The notes: generated by a model from the sequence alone, not told the origin. DNA of 64,000 bases from Proteiniphilum propionicum (GCF_022267555.1 NZ_CP073586.1:3762501-3826500), one strand, 5' to 3'; shown: positions 35,355 to 45,906, counted from the first letter of the stretch. A program made the numbers and translations.

Positions 35355-35494
35355 AAGTAAAAAATAAATTTATTCACACTTGCTCCGTTAAGTTAAAAGG
35401 TACGGGATTTAAATGTGAAAAATAAATATGAAAAATAAATATTTACACTGATCGGCACATTTGTGTGATCTGATTTGTAAAGAGTAAAAAAATT

Positions 35495-36727
35495 ATGGTG
35501 AATTCAGAAATCATACTGTTAAATATCAATGGAGAAGATAAACCCGGCTTAACAGCTGCCCTTACGGAAATACTTGCGAAGCATGATGCTTTCATCCTCG
35601 ATATAGGGCAATCGGATATTCACAGGAATCTGTCGTTGGGTATTCTGTTCAAATCGAAAAATAATAACTCGGGTGAGATAATGAAAGACCTGCTCTTTAA
35701 AGCATATGAGATGGATGTGAACATCCGTTTTACTCCTATTTCGGCTGAACGCTACTCTAATTGGGTAGGCATGCAGGGTAAAAACAGGTATATCATCACA
35801 CTGCTGGGAAGAATACTCACTGCCAGGCAAATTGCCGCAGTTTCAAAAATTATTGCCGAGCAAAATCTCAATATCGATAATATTGTACGCCTGACAGGAC
35901 GAATTCCGCTTGATGAGAAGCAGAGAGCTGCCAAGTCGTGTGTTGAGTTGTCGGTAAGAGGCACTCCCAATAACCGGCAGCAGATGCAGGAAGCATTTCT
36001 TGAACTCACCTCATCACTAAATTTCGACATCTCCTTCCAGGAGGAAAGCATGTTCAGGCGTATGCGGCGGCTCATATGCTTCGATATGGACTCTACGCTT
36101 ATTCAGACCGAAGTTATCGATGAACTGGCAGAGAGAGCAGGTGTAGGAGATAAGGTAAGGGCAATAACCGAACAGGCTATGCATGGCGAGATAGACTTTG
36201 AAGAGAGTTTCAGGCAGAGGGTGAAGTTGCTGGAAGGGCTTGATGTTTCAGTAATGAAGGAGATTGCAGAGAATCTACCAATTACCGAGGGACTGGGACG
36301 GCTGATGAAGGTGCTTCAGAAAGTTGGATTCAAAACAGCCATTCTTTCAGGAGGTTTTTCCTATTTCGGCAACTACCTTAAGGAGAAATACGGATTCGAT
36401 TACATGTATGCCAACGAGCTGGAAATTAAAAACGGCAAGCTCACGGGCAACTATCTGGGAGATGTGGTCGACGGCAGAAGAAAAGCCGAATTGCTGCGAC
36501 TCATCGCCCAGGTGGAGAAAATTGATCTCCGGCAAACGGTAGCTGTGGGCGATGGTGCCAACGACCTTCCCATGCTGGGTATCGCCGGGCTTGGCATCGC
36601 TTTTCATGCTAAGCCAAAGGTTAAACAGAACGCAGACCAATCGCTCTCCACAGTGGGTATAGACGGCATCCTCTATTTTCTGGGTTACAAAGACTCAATG
36701 CTCGACAGCGAAATGCTGAATAATTAA
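35495..36727 (+). CDS. serB: Phosphoserine phosphatase with tandem ACT domains
   Basis: 410 residues. Two ACT-like regulatory domains fill the first ~185 residues (LLNINGEDKPGLTAALTEIL; RYIITLLGRILTARQIAAV). The HAD phosphatase follows: CFDMDSTLIQTEVIDELAER, AILSGGFSYFGNYL and AVGDGANDLPML. It releases serine from phosphoserine, the last step of serine synthesis, and the ACT domains suggest serine feedback. Confidence 0.94.
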   Translation: MVNSEIILLNINGEDKPGLTAALTEILAKHDAFILDIGQSDIHRNLSLGILFKSKNNNSGEIMKDLLFKAYEMDVNIRFTPISAERYSNWVGMQGKNRYIITLLGRILTARQIAAVSKIIAEQNLNIDNIVRLTGRIPLDEKQRAAKSCVELSVRGTPNNRQQMQEAFLELTSSLNFDISFQEESMFRRMRRLICFDMDSTLIQTEVIDELAERAGVGDKVRAITEQAMHGEIDFEESFRQRVKLLEGLDVSVMKEIAENLPITEGLGRLMKVLQKVGFKTAILSGGFSYFGNYLKEKYGFDYMYANELEIKNGKLTGNYLGDVVDGRRKAELLRLIAQVEKIDLRQTVAVGDGANDLPMLGIAGLGIAFHAKPKVKQNADQSLSTVGIDGILYFLGYKDSMLDSEMLNN

Positions 36728-36750
36728 ATTAACGTCTAAAACGCTACGGT

Positions 36751-37650
36751 ATGGATTTTGTAGACATATTATGGAACCGTCTTGATGGTGAAACCGAACT
36801 AAAACGGCCATCCAATATACTGGTATGTTTCACTGAAACTGAGACCGGTAAAAGGTTAAGCACTCTTGCTACTTACATTACACCGCAGAGAGCAGAAAAA
36901 TCGTCAATCACTCTTCTTTATTTTGCCATTGATGATAAGAAAATGTTGCAGGAAGAGAATATAATAGTTTGTCAGAACAAAATTCTGAACGATTTCAAAC
37001 CTAAAGGTGAAAAAAGTAAAATCACTTTTCGTGCTTTCGTAAAAGATTCTGATGACCTTATAGGCGACATCCTGAAAACTATAGAGGAACAAAATTGCAA
37101 TCTGGTGTTGTTGGGAATATGTCCTGACGAATTCAACCTTTCGCTGGTTGAGAGATATAATATACTGAAAAGCAATCAGTCAAATACCGAAACATTTATA
37201 CATGAACAGTTCAGAGAGAATGAAGCAGCTACTTTAAAGAATGTCTATTCGCTCATAAACAGGAACACTGTTTCAACTGGAATATTTGTGGACAACGGCA
37301 TGTCAGAGGTCAGTAAAATTTTTGTTCCGATACTACAAAAAACAGACGTGCACATATTCACCTATGTGTACCAGATAGCTCAGAAAGAGAATGTAAAGAT
37401 TATGGTCTGGGATGCTATCGGTATCATTCAGTCCGAACCGAAGATGCAAAAACTCTATCAGTTCATTGTAAAGAAAACCGACGGACGGGTCTATTTATGG
37501 GACGATGATAAAAAAATTGGAGTTGACTTCATCAGACAGCAAGATCTTGTAATCGTAGGGCTTGATGGGTTGAGCAAATTGATGTGTACTCCGTTGCAAT
37601 GGAAAGACTCTCTGCCTTCCACACTGATAATTAAAGAAAAAACAAGCTGA
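36751..37650 (+). CDS. Unrecognised protein, possibly Usp-like
   Basis: 299 residues, no signal peptide. NILVCFTETETGKRLSTLAT and ITLLYFAIDD near the N-terminus, then CNLVLLGICPDEF, and a second half with VSKIFVPILQ, look like two alpha/beta repeats of the universal-stress-protein kind, as in the cytoplasmic tails of Bacteroidota cation/proton antiporters, but without the membrane part. This is inference from pattern. It lies 24 bp after serB and 9 bp before the TPR gene, so the three form an operon. Confidence 0.55.
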   Translation: MDFVDILWNRLDGETELKRPSNILVCFTETETGKRLSTLATYITPQRAEKSSITLLYFAIDDKKMLQEENIIVCQNKILNDFKPKGEKSKITFRAFVKDSDDLIGDILKTIEEQNCNLVLLGICPDEFNLSLVERYNILKSNQSNTETFIHEQFRENEAATLKNVYSLINRNTVSTGIFVDNGMSEVSKIFVPILQKTDVHIFTYVYQIAQKENVKIMVWDAIGIIQSEPKMQKLYQFIVKKTDGRVYLWDDDKKIGVDFIRQQDLVIVGLDGLSKLMCTPLQWKDSLPSTLIIKEKTS

Positions 37651-37658
37651 AAACAATT

Positions 37659-39878
37659 ATGAATTCATTCGATATTGGGAAAAAACTTGAAATAATCTAC
37701 TCTCACATAGAAAGAAAGCGACTGAAAGATGCAATTGACTGTGTGAATGAACTTGCAGCGGTGCAGCATAACTGGGCTGTTTCGGAAAAGATATCTGAGC
37801 TTGCCACCAATTACCGTTATATGCTTCATTATCTTATTGAGGGTAAGAAAGATCCAGAACATAGACGTATCTACAACAAGCTTATCCGCGACATATATAC
37901 TGTAGCTGAAGATGCTGCCGAATATCTTCTTCTTCAAAACAGTTCAACCCTTTTTTTCGATAAACAGCGGCTTTTGAATTTACGCACTCCTCTCTCCATA
38001 GACGAATACATAGACTTAATTACGAAACAGATTGACACACTCTCTTTTTTGGACCTTCTTGAAGAGGGTCCAGAAAAGCAAAGCCGTGTGAGACAAAATT
38101 CACTTGAGCATGAAAATACACTGATTGACTTGTTCTATGCCGTCCTTGTTTCGCCAAAGGCAAACAGCGACCATATTGAATCGTTTCGTAATTTTATGGA
38201 TGATAACATTATTCCTGTTCACGACAAATGCATGGTTATTTCCGCTATAACGATGAATATTCTGCATCGGTTCGATTCAACGAAAATAGAGTTTATGCTC
38301 GACCTCTGCAGGCGTCCCGAGCCGGAACTTGCTGCTCGTGCAATTACAGGGCTCATCCCTGTTTTCCAGATATACAACTCACGGATGGAGCTCTATTCCG
38401 AGTTAGGTAACAGGTTAAAACTGTTATCCGACGATAAAATGTTCAACCGTAGGTTCATTGCTGCCATAATAGGATTTATCCAGGCACATGAGACGGAGAA
38501 AATCACTAAAAAACTTACGGAGGAGATTATTCCGGAAATGATGAAACTGAGTCCCATGATAGGCAAAAAGATCAAACTCGACGAGTGGATGGGAGAAACC
38601 GGGTTCGATGAAAAAAACCCAGAATGGCAGAAGATACTTGATGAAACCGGATTGACAGACAAACTGAAGGAGTTCTCAGACCTGCAGCTCGAAGGTGCCG
38701 ATGTGTTCCACTCTACCTTCTCGAACTTGAAATCATACCCTTTTTTCAATGAAATGGGCAACTGGTTCCTGCCCTTCTATCCCGGTCACAGCAGTATCCG
38801 GCAGCTCTTTGCCGACAAAATGGAAGGGGCACAGTTCATTGAAACTATGTCGGGTTCAGCAATGATCTGCAACTCCGACAAATACTCGTTCTGTTTCAGC
38901 ATTATGATGATGCCTGAGGAGTATCGCAGAATGATGATATCGCAATTAGGAGCTGAAAGTGAAGAGATTAAAAAGATGCAGGAGGAGGAACAGGCACTTA
39001 AACCTCATCAAAAAGAGGAAACCATCTTCAAACAGTATATACAAGATCTCTACCGCTTTTTCAAACTTTTCCAACGCCGTACTGAATTCATTGATATTTT
39101 TGGACTTCCACTCAATTTTCACCGGATAAAAGCGTTCCATCCAATTGTTATGCAACCCGATCATCTGGAAAAGATAGCCCTCTACTATTTCGAAAAAAAC
39201 AATTTCAACGAAGCTGTATCTACATATACCATGCTTGCCAATACTAGGTTGACAAAAAGTGAGATATGGCAAAAAATAGGATATTGCAAACAGATGCTGG
39301 CAGATATAAACGGTGCGCTGGAGGCCTATCTGCATGCCGACTTGATTGAAGAAAATAACACATGGGTACTTAACCGAATAGCACACTGTTACCGTGTGTT
39401 GAAAGAACCTGAAACAGCTCTGGAATATTACCGAAGGCTTGAACAATTCCGCCCCGATGACCTGAATATTCAGCTCAACATCGGGCATTGCCATATGGAG
39501 TTGAAGGAGTATGACAAGGCGCTTAACTTCTACTTTAAGGTAGAGCTGATAGACAGCAACAATACTCGCGCATGGCGGTCAATAGCTTGGTGTGCTTTCC
39601 TATCGCGCAAGTTCGATGTGGCACAAAAATATTACAGGCAAATACTGGAAAAGAAAGCAAATGCGCACGATTATCTCAATGCAGGTCATGTAGAGCTCTG
39701 TCTCGAAAATATTAAGGGAGCTGTTGAATATTATAAGTTGTCTCTGCAAAATACAGGTAGCTTTGAAACGTTTCAATCCATGCTTGACGAAGATGAAGAA
39801 GAACTTCAGGAAGCAGGAGTAAACACTGGCATTCTACCTGTTATCCTTGATAAGATAAGATATGACGAGGGACTGTAA
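37659..39878 (+). CDS. Large TPR protein
   Basis: 739 residues, cytoplasmic by lack of a signal peptide. The N-terminal ~480 residues are helical and unassigned. From about 505 on there are TPR units: ALYYFEKNNFNEAVSTYTML, AHCYRVLKEPETALEYYRRL, GHCHMELKEYDKALNFYFKV and CAFLSRKFDVAQKYYRQI. A scaffold role is likely; partners unknown. Confidence 0.8.
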   Translation: MNSFDIGKKLEIIYSHIERKRLKDAIDCVNELAAVQHNWAVSEKISELATNYRYMLHYLIEGKKDPEHRRIYNKLIRDIYTVAEDAAEYLLLQNSSTLFFDKQRLLNLRTPLSIDEYIDLITKQIDTLSFLDLLEEGPEKQSRVRQNSLEHENTLIDLFYAVLVSPKANSDHIESFRNFMDDNIIPVHDKCMVISAITMNILHRFDSTKIEFMLDLCRRPEPELAARAITGLIPVFQIYNSRMELYSELGNRLKLLSDDKMFNRRFIAAIIGFIQAHETEKITKKLTEEIIPEMMKLSPMIGKKIKLDEWMGETGFDEKNPEWQKILDETGLTDKLKEFSDLQLEGADVFHSTFSNLKSYPFFNEMGNWFLPFYPGHSSIRQLFADKMEGAQFIETMSGSAMICNSDKYSFCFSIMMMPEEYRRMMISQLGAESEEIKKMQEEEQALKPHQKEETIFKQYIQDLYRFFKLFQRRTEFIDIFGLPLNFHRIKAFHPIVMQPDHLEKIALYYFEKNNFNEAVSTYTMLANTRLTKSEIWQKIGYCKQMLADINGALEAYLHADLIEENNTWVLNRIAHCYRVLKEPETALEYYRRLEQFRPDDLNIQLNIGHCHMELKEYDKALNFYFKVELIDSNNTRAWRSIAWCAFLSRKFDVAQKYYRQILEKKANAHDYLNAGHVELCLENIKGAVEYYKLSLQNTGSFETFQSMLDEDEEELQEAGVNTGILPVILDKIRYDEGL

Positions 39879-39895
39879 TATTGTGAATCAATATC

Positions 39896-40480
39896 TTATC
39901 TATATAATCCATTTTTCTCAATAAAGTCATACACTACAGAAGGGACAAAGGCCCGCATGTTTTTCCCTTCTCTTATACTGTTTCGTATAAAGGTAGATGA
40001 GAGCTCCATTATAGGAGCATTTACCTCATGAACAGATTTGTGAAATTTATCAGGAATATTTATTCTTTCACCCAAACGAGGATAGATAAGGATCTTATAT
40101 TGATCAATTATACGTTCATAATCTTTCCATTTGTCAAACTTTGTCCAGTTATCCCCTCCTATAATAAGCGTGAAGTTTTTGTCGCGATGGATGTTTGTAA
40201 GTTTTGTCAGCGTATCTATTGTATAAGAGGGCCTGGGCATATGGAACTCCACGTCTGAGACAACCAAATGGCTGAACTTATCAAGTGCCTTTCGCGTCAT
40301 CTCCAGACGGATATCATCATCCAGCAGATCAGCAACCTCCTTCAGCGGATTATGCGGAGATACCACAAACCACACCTCATCTATATATGTAAATTCTCTA
40401 ATATAGTTAGCCAGTATCAGATGGCCCGCATGTATGGGGTTAAAAGATCCTGAAAAAATGCCGATTTCACGTTTTTGCAT
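39896..40480 (-). CDS. nadD: Nicotinate-nucleotide adenylyltransferase
   Basis: About 194 residues from MQKREIGIFSGSFNPIHAG; an in-frame ATG at 40531 would add 17 basic residues not usual for the family. GSFNPIHAGHLILA is the nucleotidyl-transferase (T/H)xGH motif, and ELSSTFIRNSIREGK the ISxTxxR motif. It adenylates nicotinate mononucleotide in NAD synthesis. Confidence 0.93.
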   Translation of the reverse strand: MQKREIGIFSGSFNPIHAGHLILANYIREFTYIDEVWFVVSPHNPLKEVADLLDDDIRLEMTRKALDKFSHLVVSDVEFHMPRPSYTIDTLTKLTNIHRDKNFTLIIGGDNWTKFDKWKDYERIIDQYKILIYPRLGERINIPDKFHKSVHEVNAPIMELSSTFIRNSIREGKNMRAFVPSVVYDFIEKNGLYR

Positions 40481-40643
40481 CCTATTTTGTTTTTTGTTTT
40501 TGAACCCACTTGAAAAAATAGTCCTCTGCATAAAAGTCTTTATATTGGCCGGCTAAGCATATAAAAGTCTCTGGGGTAAGATATTTCAAGGTAATTCATT
40601 ATTGATAGGGCGGAAGCTTATCAACTTTTCCTCAGGCCATTCA

Positions 40644-40892
40644 CTATACTTTTTTCTTGAAGATGGAGATAATCCAAAGCAGCAGTATTGCTCCCACGAG
40701 CGAGATAACAAGGTTGCCGGTTATCCCGTTACCAGTAGTGATACCCAATAAACCAAAAACCCATCCTCCCACAATAGCTCCTGCAATACCCACCACAACA
40801 TTAATAATAAAACCGAAACCGCCGCCTCTCATCAGTTTGCCGGCAATCCATCCGGCTACTGCACCCACAATAATCCACAATAACCAATTCAT
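40644..40892 (-). CDS. GlsB/YeaQ/YmgE-family small membrane protein
   Basis: 82 residues, three hydrophobic Gly-rich segments (WLLWIIVGAVAGWIAGKLM; FIINVVVGIAGAIVGGWVFG; VISLVGAILLLWIISIF), the transglycosylase-associated protein pattern. Integral inner-membrane protein, often stress induced. The name 'transglycosylase-associated' does not imply a known activity. Confidence 0.88.
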   Translation of the reverse strand: MNWLLWIIVGAVAGWIAGKLMRGGGFGFIINVVVGIAGAIVGGWVFGLLGITTGNGITGNLVISLVGAILLLWIISIFKKKV

Positions 40893-41233
40893 AATTAATA
40901 TTTTTTGTTGTTAATACTATGTGATTTGCTGATAATAAGAGTTTCCACTATTTATAAACACACCTTTGAATGAAATTGTTTAAAATTATTTAAACATAAT
41001 AATAATAATAACTTATGCGGGAAACGGATTAATCTGAAAAGTATTCTATTGAAAAACAGGAAGTAAAGAGTGTAATCCACAAAATGTGTTACGATTTGGA
41101 AACGAGCGGATGTGTTTTATCTGCATCGAATTTCATTGAGGGAATGAACGCTTGTTTATATTTGACAAATATAAGTGCTTTGTTTCGAAAAAACAAGCAA
41201 TAAGCAAAAAAATAAAACAAGAAAATAATCCAT
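40893..41233. other. Intergenic region with no gene seen
   Basis: About 340 bp of AT-rich DNA including a short AAT repeat tract near 41000-41011. No open frame, RNA or clear promoter. It ends at the ATCCAT target repeat of the IS1182 element. Confidence 0.5.
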
Positions 41234-43069
41234 GAGTCCACTTTAAAAAGTCCCTGACTTTAATTTTGTTGTTTTATTTCCGTTTTTTGTTGATAAAACG
41301 CTCTGAAAATCCCTTGTTATCAGATAAAAAAATCGTATTTTGCATCACCTAAAAGAGAAGAAATCATGTTCAAGAAGACATCTGTAAATCCACAATATGA
41401 CATGTTTTCCACACCTTCCACCCAAATGGGTAAGCGTGAGGCAAAAAAATATGATGATCCTGCGGCGTGGCACAACCGGTTTTATGCAAACGTCACCTCC
41501 CAAATAGACGAAACCATATTTGCTCCCCTTTTCAAACAGGGTAACATGGGCGCTCCCAATGCTTCCATACGGGTGATTATCGGAATGTCCATCATCAAGG
41601 AGGGTTTTGGCTGTAGCGATGAAGATCTGTTCGATAAATGCCAGTTCGATCTCCTGGTGCGTAAAGCCCTGGGTCTAGTCTCCCTGAGTGATGTTGCACC
41701 CTCTATCGATACTTATTATTTACTGAGAAGGCGTATTTGTGAATACGAAAACCGGTATGGTGTAAACCTGATGGAAAAGAGCTTCGAGCAGCTCACTGGC
41801 GACCAACTCTCCACCTTCAAGATATCCGGCAAATCTGTCCGTATGGACAGTAAGCTCATTGGCAGCAACATCGCCTGGTACTCCCGTTTCGAGATCATTC
41901 ACAACACTTTCCGCGGGTTTATCAAGGACCTGGGCGATAGGGGGATGCTTCTTTTGAACCCCAGGCTCAGGAAACAGGTACTTCTATTTTTAGAAGAAGA
42001 TGCTCAGAATATGGTTTACCGCTTAAACAGTGAAACTCTCGGCGAGAAAATCTCTTCCCTGGGTGGGCTCATTTATCAGGTTCTTAAACGCCTTGCAGAG
42101 ACCACTACCGGCTACGACCTTCTTCACCGTGTCTTCCACGAGCAATACGAGGTGGTCAAGGGACAGGCTATCCTTCGTCCCAAAGAGGACATCACGGCCA
42201 GGAGCGTTCAAAACCACAATGACCCCGATGCCGATTATCGAAAAAAAGGAGACCAGAAGGTAAAGGGCTACAGTGTGAACATCACCGAGACCTGTGATGA
42301 CACTGATGAACAGAAGGACAAACCCAACCTGATCGTAAACGTTCAGGTGAAACCGGCAAGTGCTGCAGACAATGGCTACCTGAAGGATGCCGTTACCAAC
42401 ATCCAGGAGAAGGTAAGCACCGATATAATAGAGAAAGTCTATGCCGATGGTGCTTATCAATCCCCTGGTAACAGGGAGTTTGCCGATATGAACTCAATTG
42501 AACTTATAACAAGCGGATTACAAGGGAGACAATCTAAATATGACCTGGAGATGAAGGAGGGTGAGCTGGTTGTCACCCATATCGAAACCGGAGAGATTAT
42601 CCCTGCATACAAAACCGGGGATAAATGGAGGATTGCCACCACAGGCAAGAGCAAGTACCGGTATTTTACGAACGAACAGATAGCAACTGCAGAACTAAGA
42701 CACGAACTCGCGGCTATCCCCGGGCAGGAACAGATGAAAAGAAACAACGTGGAGGCAACCATCTTTCAGTATTGCTTCCATACGAGGAACAACAAAACAC
42801 GATACAGAGGTTTGCTCAGGCACAAATTATTTACTTTCGCCAGATGTTTATGGATAAACCATGTCCGCCTTGGAAATTATCTGATAACAATAAGTCAAAG
42901 AGCGCATGAAAATGGTTTAATAACCGATTTTCGCTATATAAAGACCTCCATAAGGGAGAAACTTTTTATCGTGTTTGATTTTTTACTTCCTTGCTTCTCA
43001 AAAATAGGAAATGAAAAATCAACGAATTACTTTTTTAAACTTAAAATTGCCACTATTTAAAGTGGACTC
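41234..43069 (+). mobile_element. IS1182-family element with ATCCAT flanking repeats
   Basis: 1836 bp bounded by inverted repeats GAGTCCACTTTAAA at both ends. The six bases ATCCAT occur directly outside on the left (41228-41233) and the right (43070-43075), which looks like an intact target duplication and so a simple insertion. It holds a single intact transposase gene. Confidence 0.88.
41366..43060 (+). CDS. IS1182-family transposase
   Basis: 564 residues. N-terminal DUF772-like domain (ASIRVIIGMSIIKEGFGCSD with LVRKALGL), then the DDE core: SVRMDSKLIGSNIA carries the first Asp and KVYADGAYQSPGNREF the second, with RNNVEATIFQYCF the final Glu. Full length for the family. Confidence 0.92.
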   Translation: MFKKTSVNPQYDMFSTPSTQMGKREAKKYDDPAAWHNRFYANVTSQIDETIFAPLFKQGNMGAPNASIRVIIGMSIIKEGFGCSDEDLFDKCQFDLLVRKALGLVSLSDVAPSIDTYYLLRRRICEYENRYGVNLMEKSFEQLTGDQLSTFKISGKSVRMDSKLIGSNIAWYSRFEIIHNTFRGFIKDLGDRGMLLLNPRLRKQVLLFLEEDAQNMVYRLNSETLGEKISSLGGLIYQVLKRLAETTTGYDLLHRVFHEQYEVVKGQAILRPKEDITARSVQNHNDPDADYRKKGDQKVKGYSVNITETCDDTDEQKDKPNLIVNVQVKPASAADNGYLKDAVTNIQEKVSTDIIEKVYADGAYQSPGNREFADMNSIELITSGLQGRQSKYDLEMKEGELVVTHIETGEIIPAYKTGDKWRIATTGKSKYRYFTNEQIATAELRHELAAIPGQEQMKRNNVEATIFQYCFHTRNNKTRYRGLLRHKLFTFARCLWINHVRLGNYLITISQRAHENGLITDFRYIKTSIREKLFIVFDFLLPCFSKIGNEKSTNYFFKLKIATI

Positions 43070-43080
43070 ATCCATAGTAC

Positions 43081-43111
43081 TTTGATGTTCATTGTTATTG
43101 TTGTAACTTTA
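43081..43111 (+). promoter_or_regulatory. Putative promoter of the O-antigen-ligase-like gene
   Basis: TTTG at 43081-43084, a 19-bp spacer, and TAACTTTA at 43104-43111, one mismatch from TAnnTTTG. It lies just right of the IS1182 target repeat, about 100 bp before the start codon. Confidence 0.4.
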
Positions 43112-43209
43112 CATTATAAATAAATTATTTAAAGTTTATCGAAAGATCAGAAATAGAAGAACCGCCTGGCATCTGACTGAATTTATACGAATAGAATAAA
43201 ATAAACTAA

Positions 43210-44964
43210 GTGAAATTTGTATTAAAAAACATCTCATTTTATTACCTGTTTTTCCTTCTCACTGGAACGCTCTTCTTTATTCCTTCTGTTTTTGTAAATA
43301 GGTTTATAACAGCACCTTTACTTTGGATGAGAATAGGAATAGGATTAGGGGGAATAGGCTTCATTCTTTTGAGAAGAAAGCAGATTTTTTTGCCTCCATA
43401 TAAATTCTTGTTAATTATCACAACTCTATGCATTTATTATTCATGGAGAGGAAAATGGCACATTGAGACAATTGCCACCAATGCAATATACTGTTTGGCT
43501 ATTTTGTTGTTCTACAATATTTTCACAACGAAAAAAAATAGAGAAACATTATTTGCCATATGTACAGTTATAGCGATTTTACTATGTGTATGCTGTATAG
43601 CTCAATTTGTTGGTTGGTTGCCAAGTTATCATAATACATTAAATATAACAGGTCCTTTTGATAATCCAGCTGGTAGTTCTGCCTCATTGTCTTTATTGTT
43701 GCCTTTTGTTTTAAATAGAGTAAACAAAGGCAAAGAACGAAAAAAAATAATATACATTATTATTTCTATAGCAATTATAATACTTATAATATTGTCTAGA
43801 GCACGAACGGCAACATTAGCTGTAATGGTTATTACGATAATTTTCACAATACATTGGATAAAGCAACGAACTAAAATTAAAATTTCAGTAATTCATTATT
43901 GTATTGTTGTTGTTATAGGGGTGTTAGTATTATCAGGACTTTATTATATCAAAAAAGACTCAGCTGATGGACGAATATTTATCTGGAAATGTACGGGACA
44001 ATTAATAGTTCAAAAACCGATCTTTGGATTTGGGAAAAATGGTTTTACAGCAAACTATATGAACGAACAAGCTCTATATTTCACAAAACATCCTCATAGT
44101 ACATACACAATGCTAGCCGATAACATACGTCATCCGTTCAATGAGTTTCTTAAGAATATTGTGGAGTATGGTCTTGTTGGTTTCTTTCTTATGATTTTGT
44201 TACTACTTTACCCATTATATTATTCACGAGATAATAATAAAGATAAATTATTGACTATACGCTTAAGCCTTTTAGCTATGGTAATATGTGGACTTTTTTC
44301 ATATCCTTTTAATTATCCATTTATCCGTTTAATGATAGTAATGCTGATTTCTTTTGTGTTAATTTTTAGCAAAGAACGAAGGGTGATAATGAACAAAAAT
44401 TATTTAATAAAAGGTATGGTTCTGCTAACATCATTTGCTGTGTTGAACATTACAATTTGTCAAACCATATATGAAAGAGAATGGCATACAATAGCTCATA
44501 AATCGTTAAGAGGTAAAACTTTACAAATGCTACCCCGATATAAAGCCCTTTATAAGCATTTACAGCACAACGACTTGTTTCTCTATAATTATGCTGCAGA
44601 ATTGAATATTGCTGGACATTATGATGAGAGCCTGCTAATAGCCGACGAATGCGATAAACTTTGGGCAGACTATGATCTGCAAATGCTAATGGCGGACAAC
44701 TATTTGCAACTACATCATTATCACGAAACAGAACAATATCTAAAAAAAGCAGCGGCTATGTGTCCAATAAGATTCACACCACTATACAAACTTGTAGAAC
44801 TTTATTTAACAACTGGACAAAAAGAAAAGGCTCAGTCTTTGGCGCAAGAAATATTAAATAAAGAAGAAAAAGTCCCTTCTCCATTCATAAGTAGTATTAA
44901 AAATAAAATGATAATTTATTTAAATGAGCTAGCTAGTTCCGAGAATTTTTTAAAGAAAAAGTAA
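43210..44964 (+). CDS. O-antigen ligase/polymerase-like membrane protein with TPR tail
   Basis: 584 residues. About ten hydrophobic segments in the first 420 residues. The periplasmic loop region with DNPAGSSASLSLLLP, then SRARTATLAVMVI, and DGRIFIWKCTGQLIVQKP, HPFNEFLKNIVEYGLVGF fit the Wzy_C family. The C-terminal ~130 residues (LFLYNYAAELNIAGHYDESL; TEQYLKKAAAMCPIRFTPLY) are TPR-like. Proteins of this class with TPR tails occur with peptide/lipoprotein loci in Bacteroidota rather than only with O-antigen. The substrate is not predictable here. Confidence 0.8.
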   Translation: MKFVLKNISFYYLFFLLTGTLFFIPSVFVNRFITAPLLWMRIGIGLGGIGFILLRRKQIFLPPYKFLLIITTLCIYYSWRGKWHIETIATNAIYCLAILLFYNIFTTKKNRETLFAICTVIAILLCVCCIAQFVGWLPSYHNTLNITGPFDNPAGSSASLSLLLPFVLNRVNKGKERKKIIYIIISIAIIILIILSRARTATLAVMVITIIFTIHWIKQRTKIKISVIHYCIVVVIGVLVLSGLYYIKKDSADGRIFIWKCTGQLIVQKPIFGFGKNGFTANYMNEQALYFTKHPHSTYTMLADNIRHPFNEFLKNIVEYGLVGFFLMILLLLYPLYYSRDNNKDKLLTIRLSLLAMVICGLFSYPFNYPFIRLMIVMLISFVLIFSKERRVIMNKNYLIKGMVLLTSFAVLNITICQTIYEREWHTIAHKSLRGKTLQMLPRYKALYKHLQHNDLFLYNYAAELNIAGHYDESLLIADECDKLWADYDLQMLMADNYLQLHHYHETEQYLKKAAAMCPIRFTPLYKLVELYLTTGQKEKAQSLAQEILNKEEKVPSPFISSIKNKMIIYLNELASSENFLKKK

Positions 44965-45012
44965 GTAGAAAAAATAGCTCAGTGGACTTGCAAACTTAAT
45001 TGAGACAAAAAG

Positions 45013-45906
45013 TTAAGCGACATTTTTAATTGATTCTTTTTTAAGATTATACTGATTCCAAAATTCATCAATGGTTAAGTTACCCAATGCTGAGAATCTC
45101 CTTTTATGATTATACCAGGTTTCAATATATTCAAATGCATGCAAGCGCATTTGCTCTCTCGTTTTGAGTTTAGTACCATAGACCAATTCAGATTTGAAAG
45201 TTTTGAAAAAGCTTTCAGCCACAGCATTATCCCAACAATTTCCCTTTCCACTCATACTTTGCTCCAGATTCAAGGATTTCAACAGGTTTACAGTCTGTTT
45301 GCAGGCATATTGGATGCCCCGGTCAGAATGAAATATCATTCCTTCTCCAAAAGGTCTGTTCCTGTTCGCCATCCTGATGGCAGGGATTACGGTATGGGAT
45401 GCATTCATATGATCGCTTATGGACCATCCGATCAGTTTGCGATCAAAAAGATCCAGCACACAGGTCAGATAAAGAAATCCATCCTTACACGGAATATAGG
45501 TCAGGTCAGAGACACACGCTTTCACAGGCTCATCTTGATTAAATTCGCGATTCAACAGATTTGGAGCAACCTTATAGTTGTGAGAGGCATCCGTCGTCAC
45601 TTTGAATCGTCTCGAGAGTTTGCTGCGCAAGCCCATTTCTTTCATATGGTATGCTACAGTGGTTCTCGAGACAGGAGTTCCGGATACCTGTAAATCCTTT
45701 GCCAGCCGGGGGCTTCCATTGCGTCCCTTGGCAGCAAAATATGCATCCCTGATCTTTTCATCCAGCTCCATATATTTGCGCTTACGTTGGCCCTCCGGAT
45801 CTTTAAGCCAGCGGTAATAACTGCTCCTGGGGACTTTCAGTACTTTACACATCACCTCGACCGTCCATTGTTTCGAGTTATATTCCTTTATAAAGAGATA
45901 GATCAA
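45013..45906 (-). CDS. IS3-family transposase OrfB
   Basis: 297 residues. HTH_21 (GRNGSPRLAKDLQVSGTPVS) and rve core with CVSDLTYIPCKDG, FHSDRGIQYACKQ and DNAVAESFFKTFKSE giving D-D-E. It overlaps orfA by 4 bp (45903-45906). Intact. Confidence 0.92.
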   Translation of the reverse strand: MIYLFIKEYNSKQWTVEVMCKVLKVPRSSYYRWLKDPEGQRKRKYMELDEKIRDAYFAAKGRNGSPRLAKDLQVSGTPVSRTTVAYHMKEMGLRSKLSRRFKVTTDASHNYKVAPNLLNREFNQDEPVKACVSDLTYIPCKDGFLYLTCVLDLFDRKLIGWSISDHMNASHTVIPAIRMANRNRPFGEGMIFHSDRGIQYACKQTVNLLKSLNLEQSMSGKGNCWDNAVAESFFKTFKSELVYGTKLKTREQMRLHAFEYIETWYNHKRRFSALGNLTIDEFWNQYNLKKESIKNVA

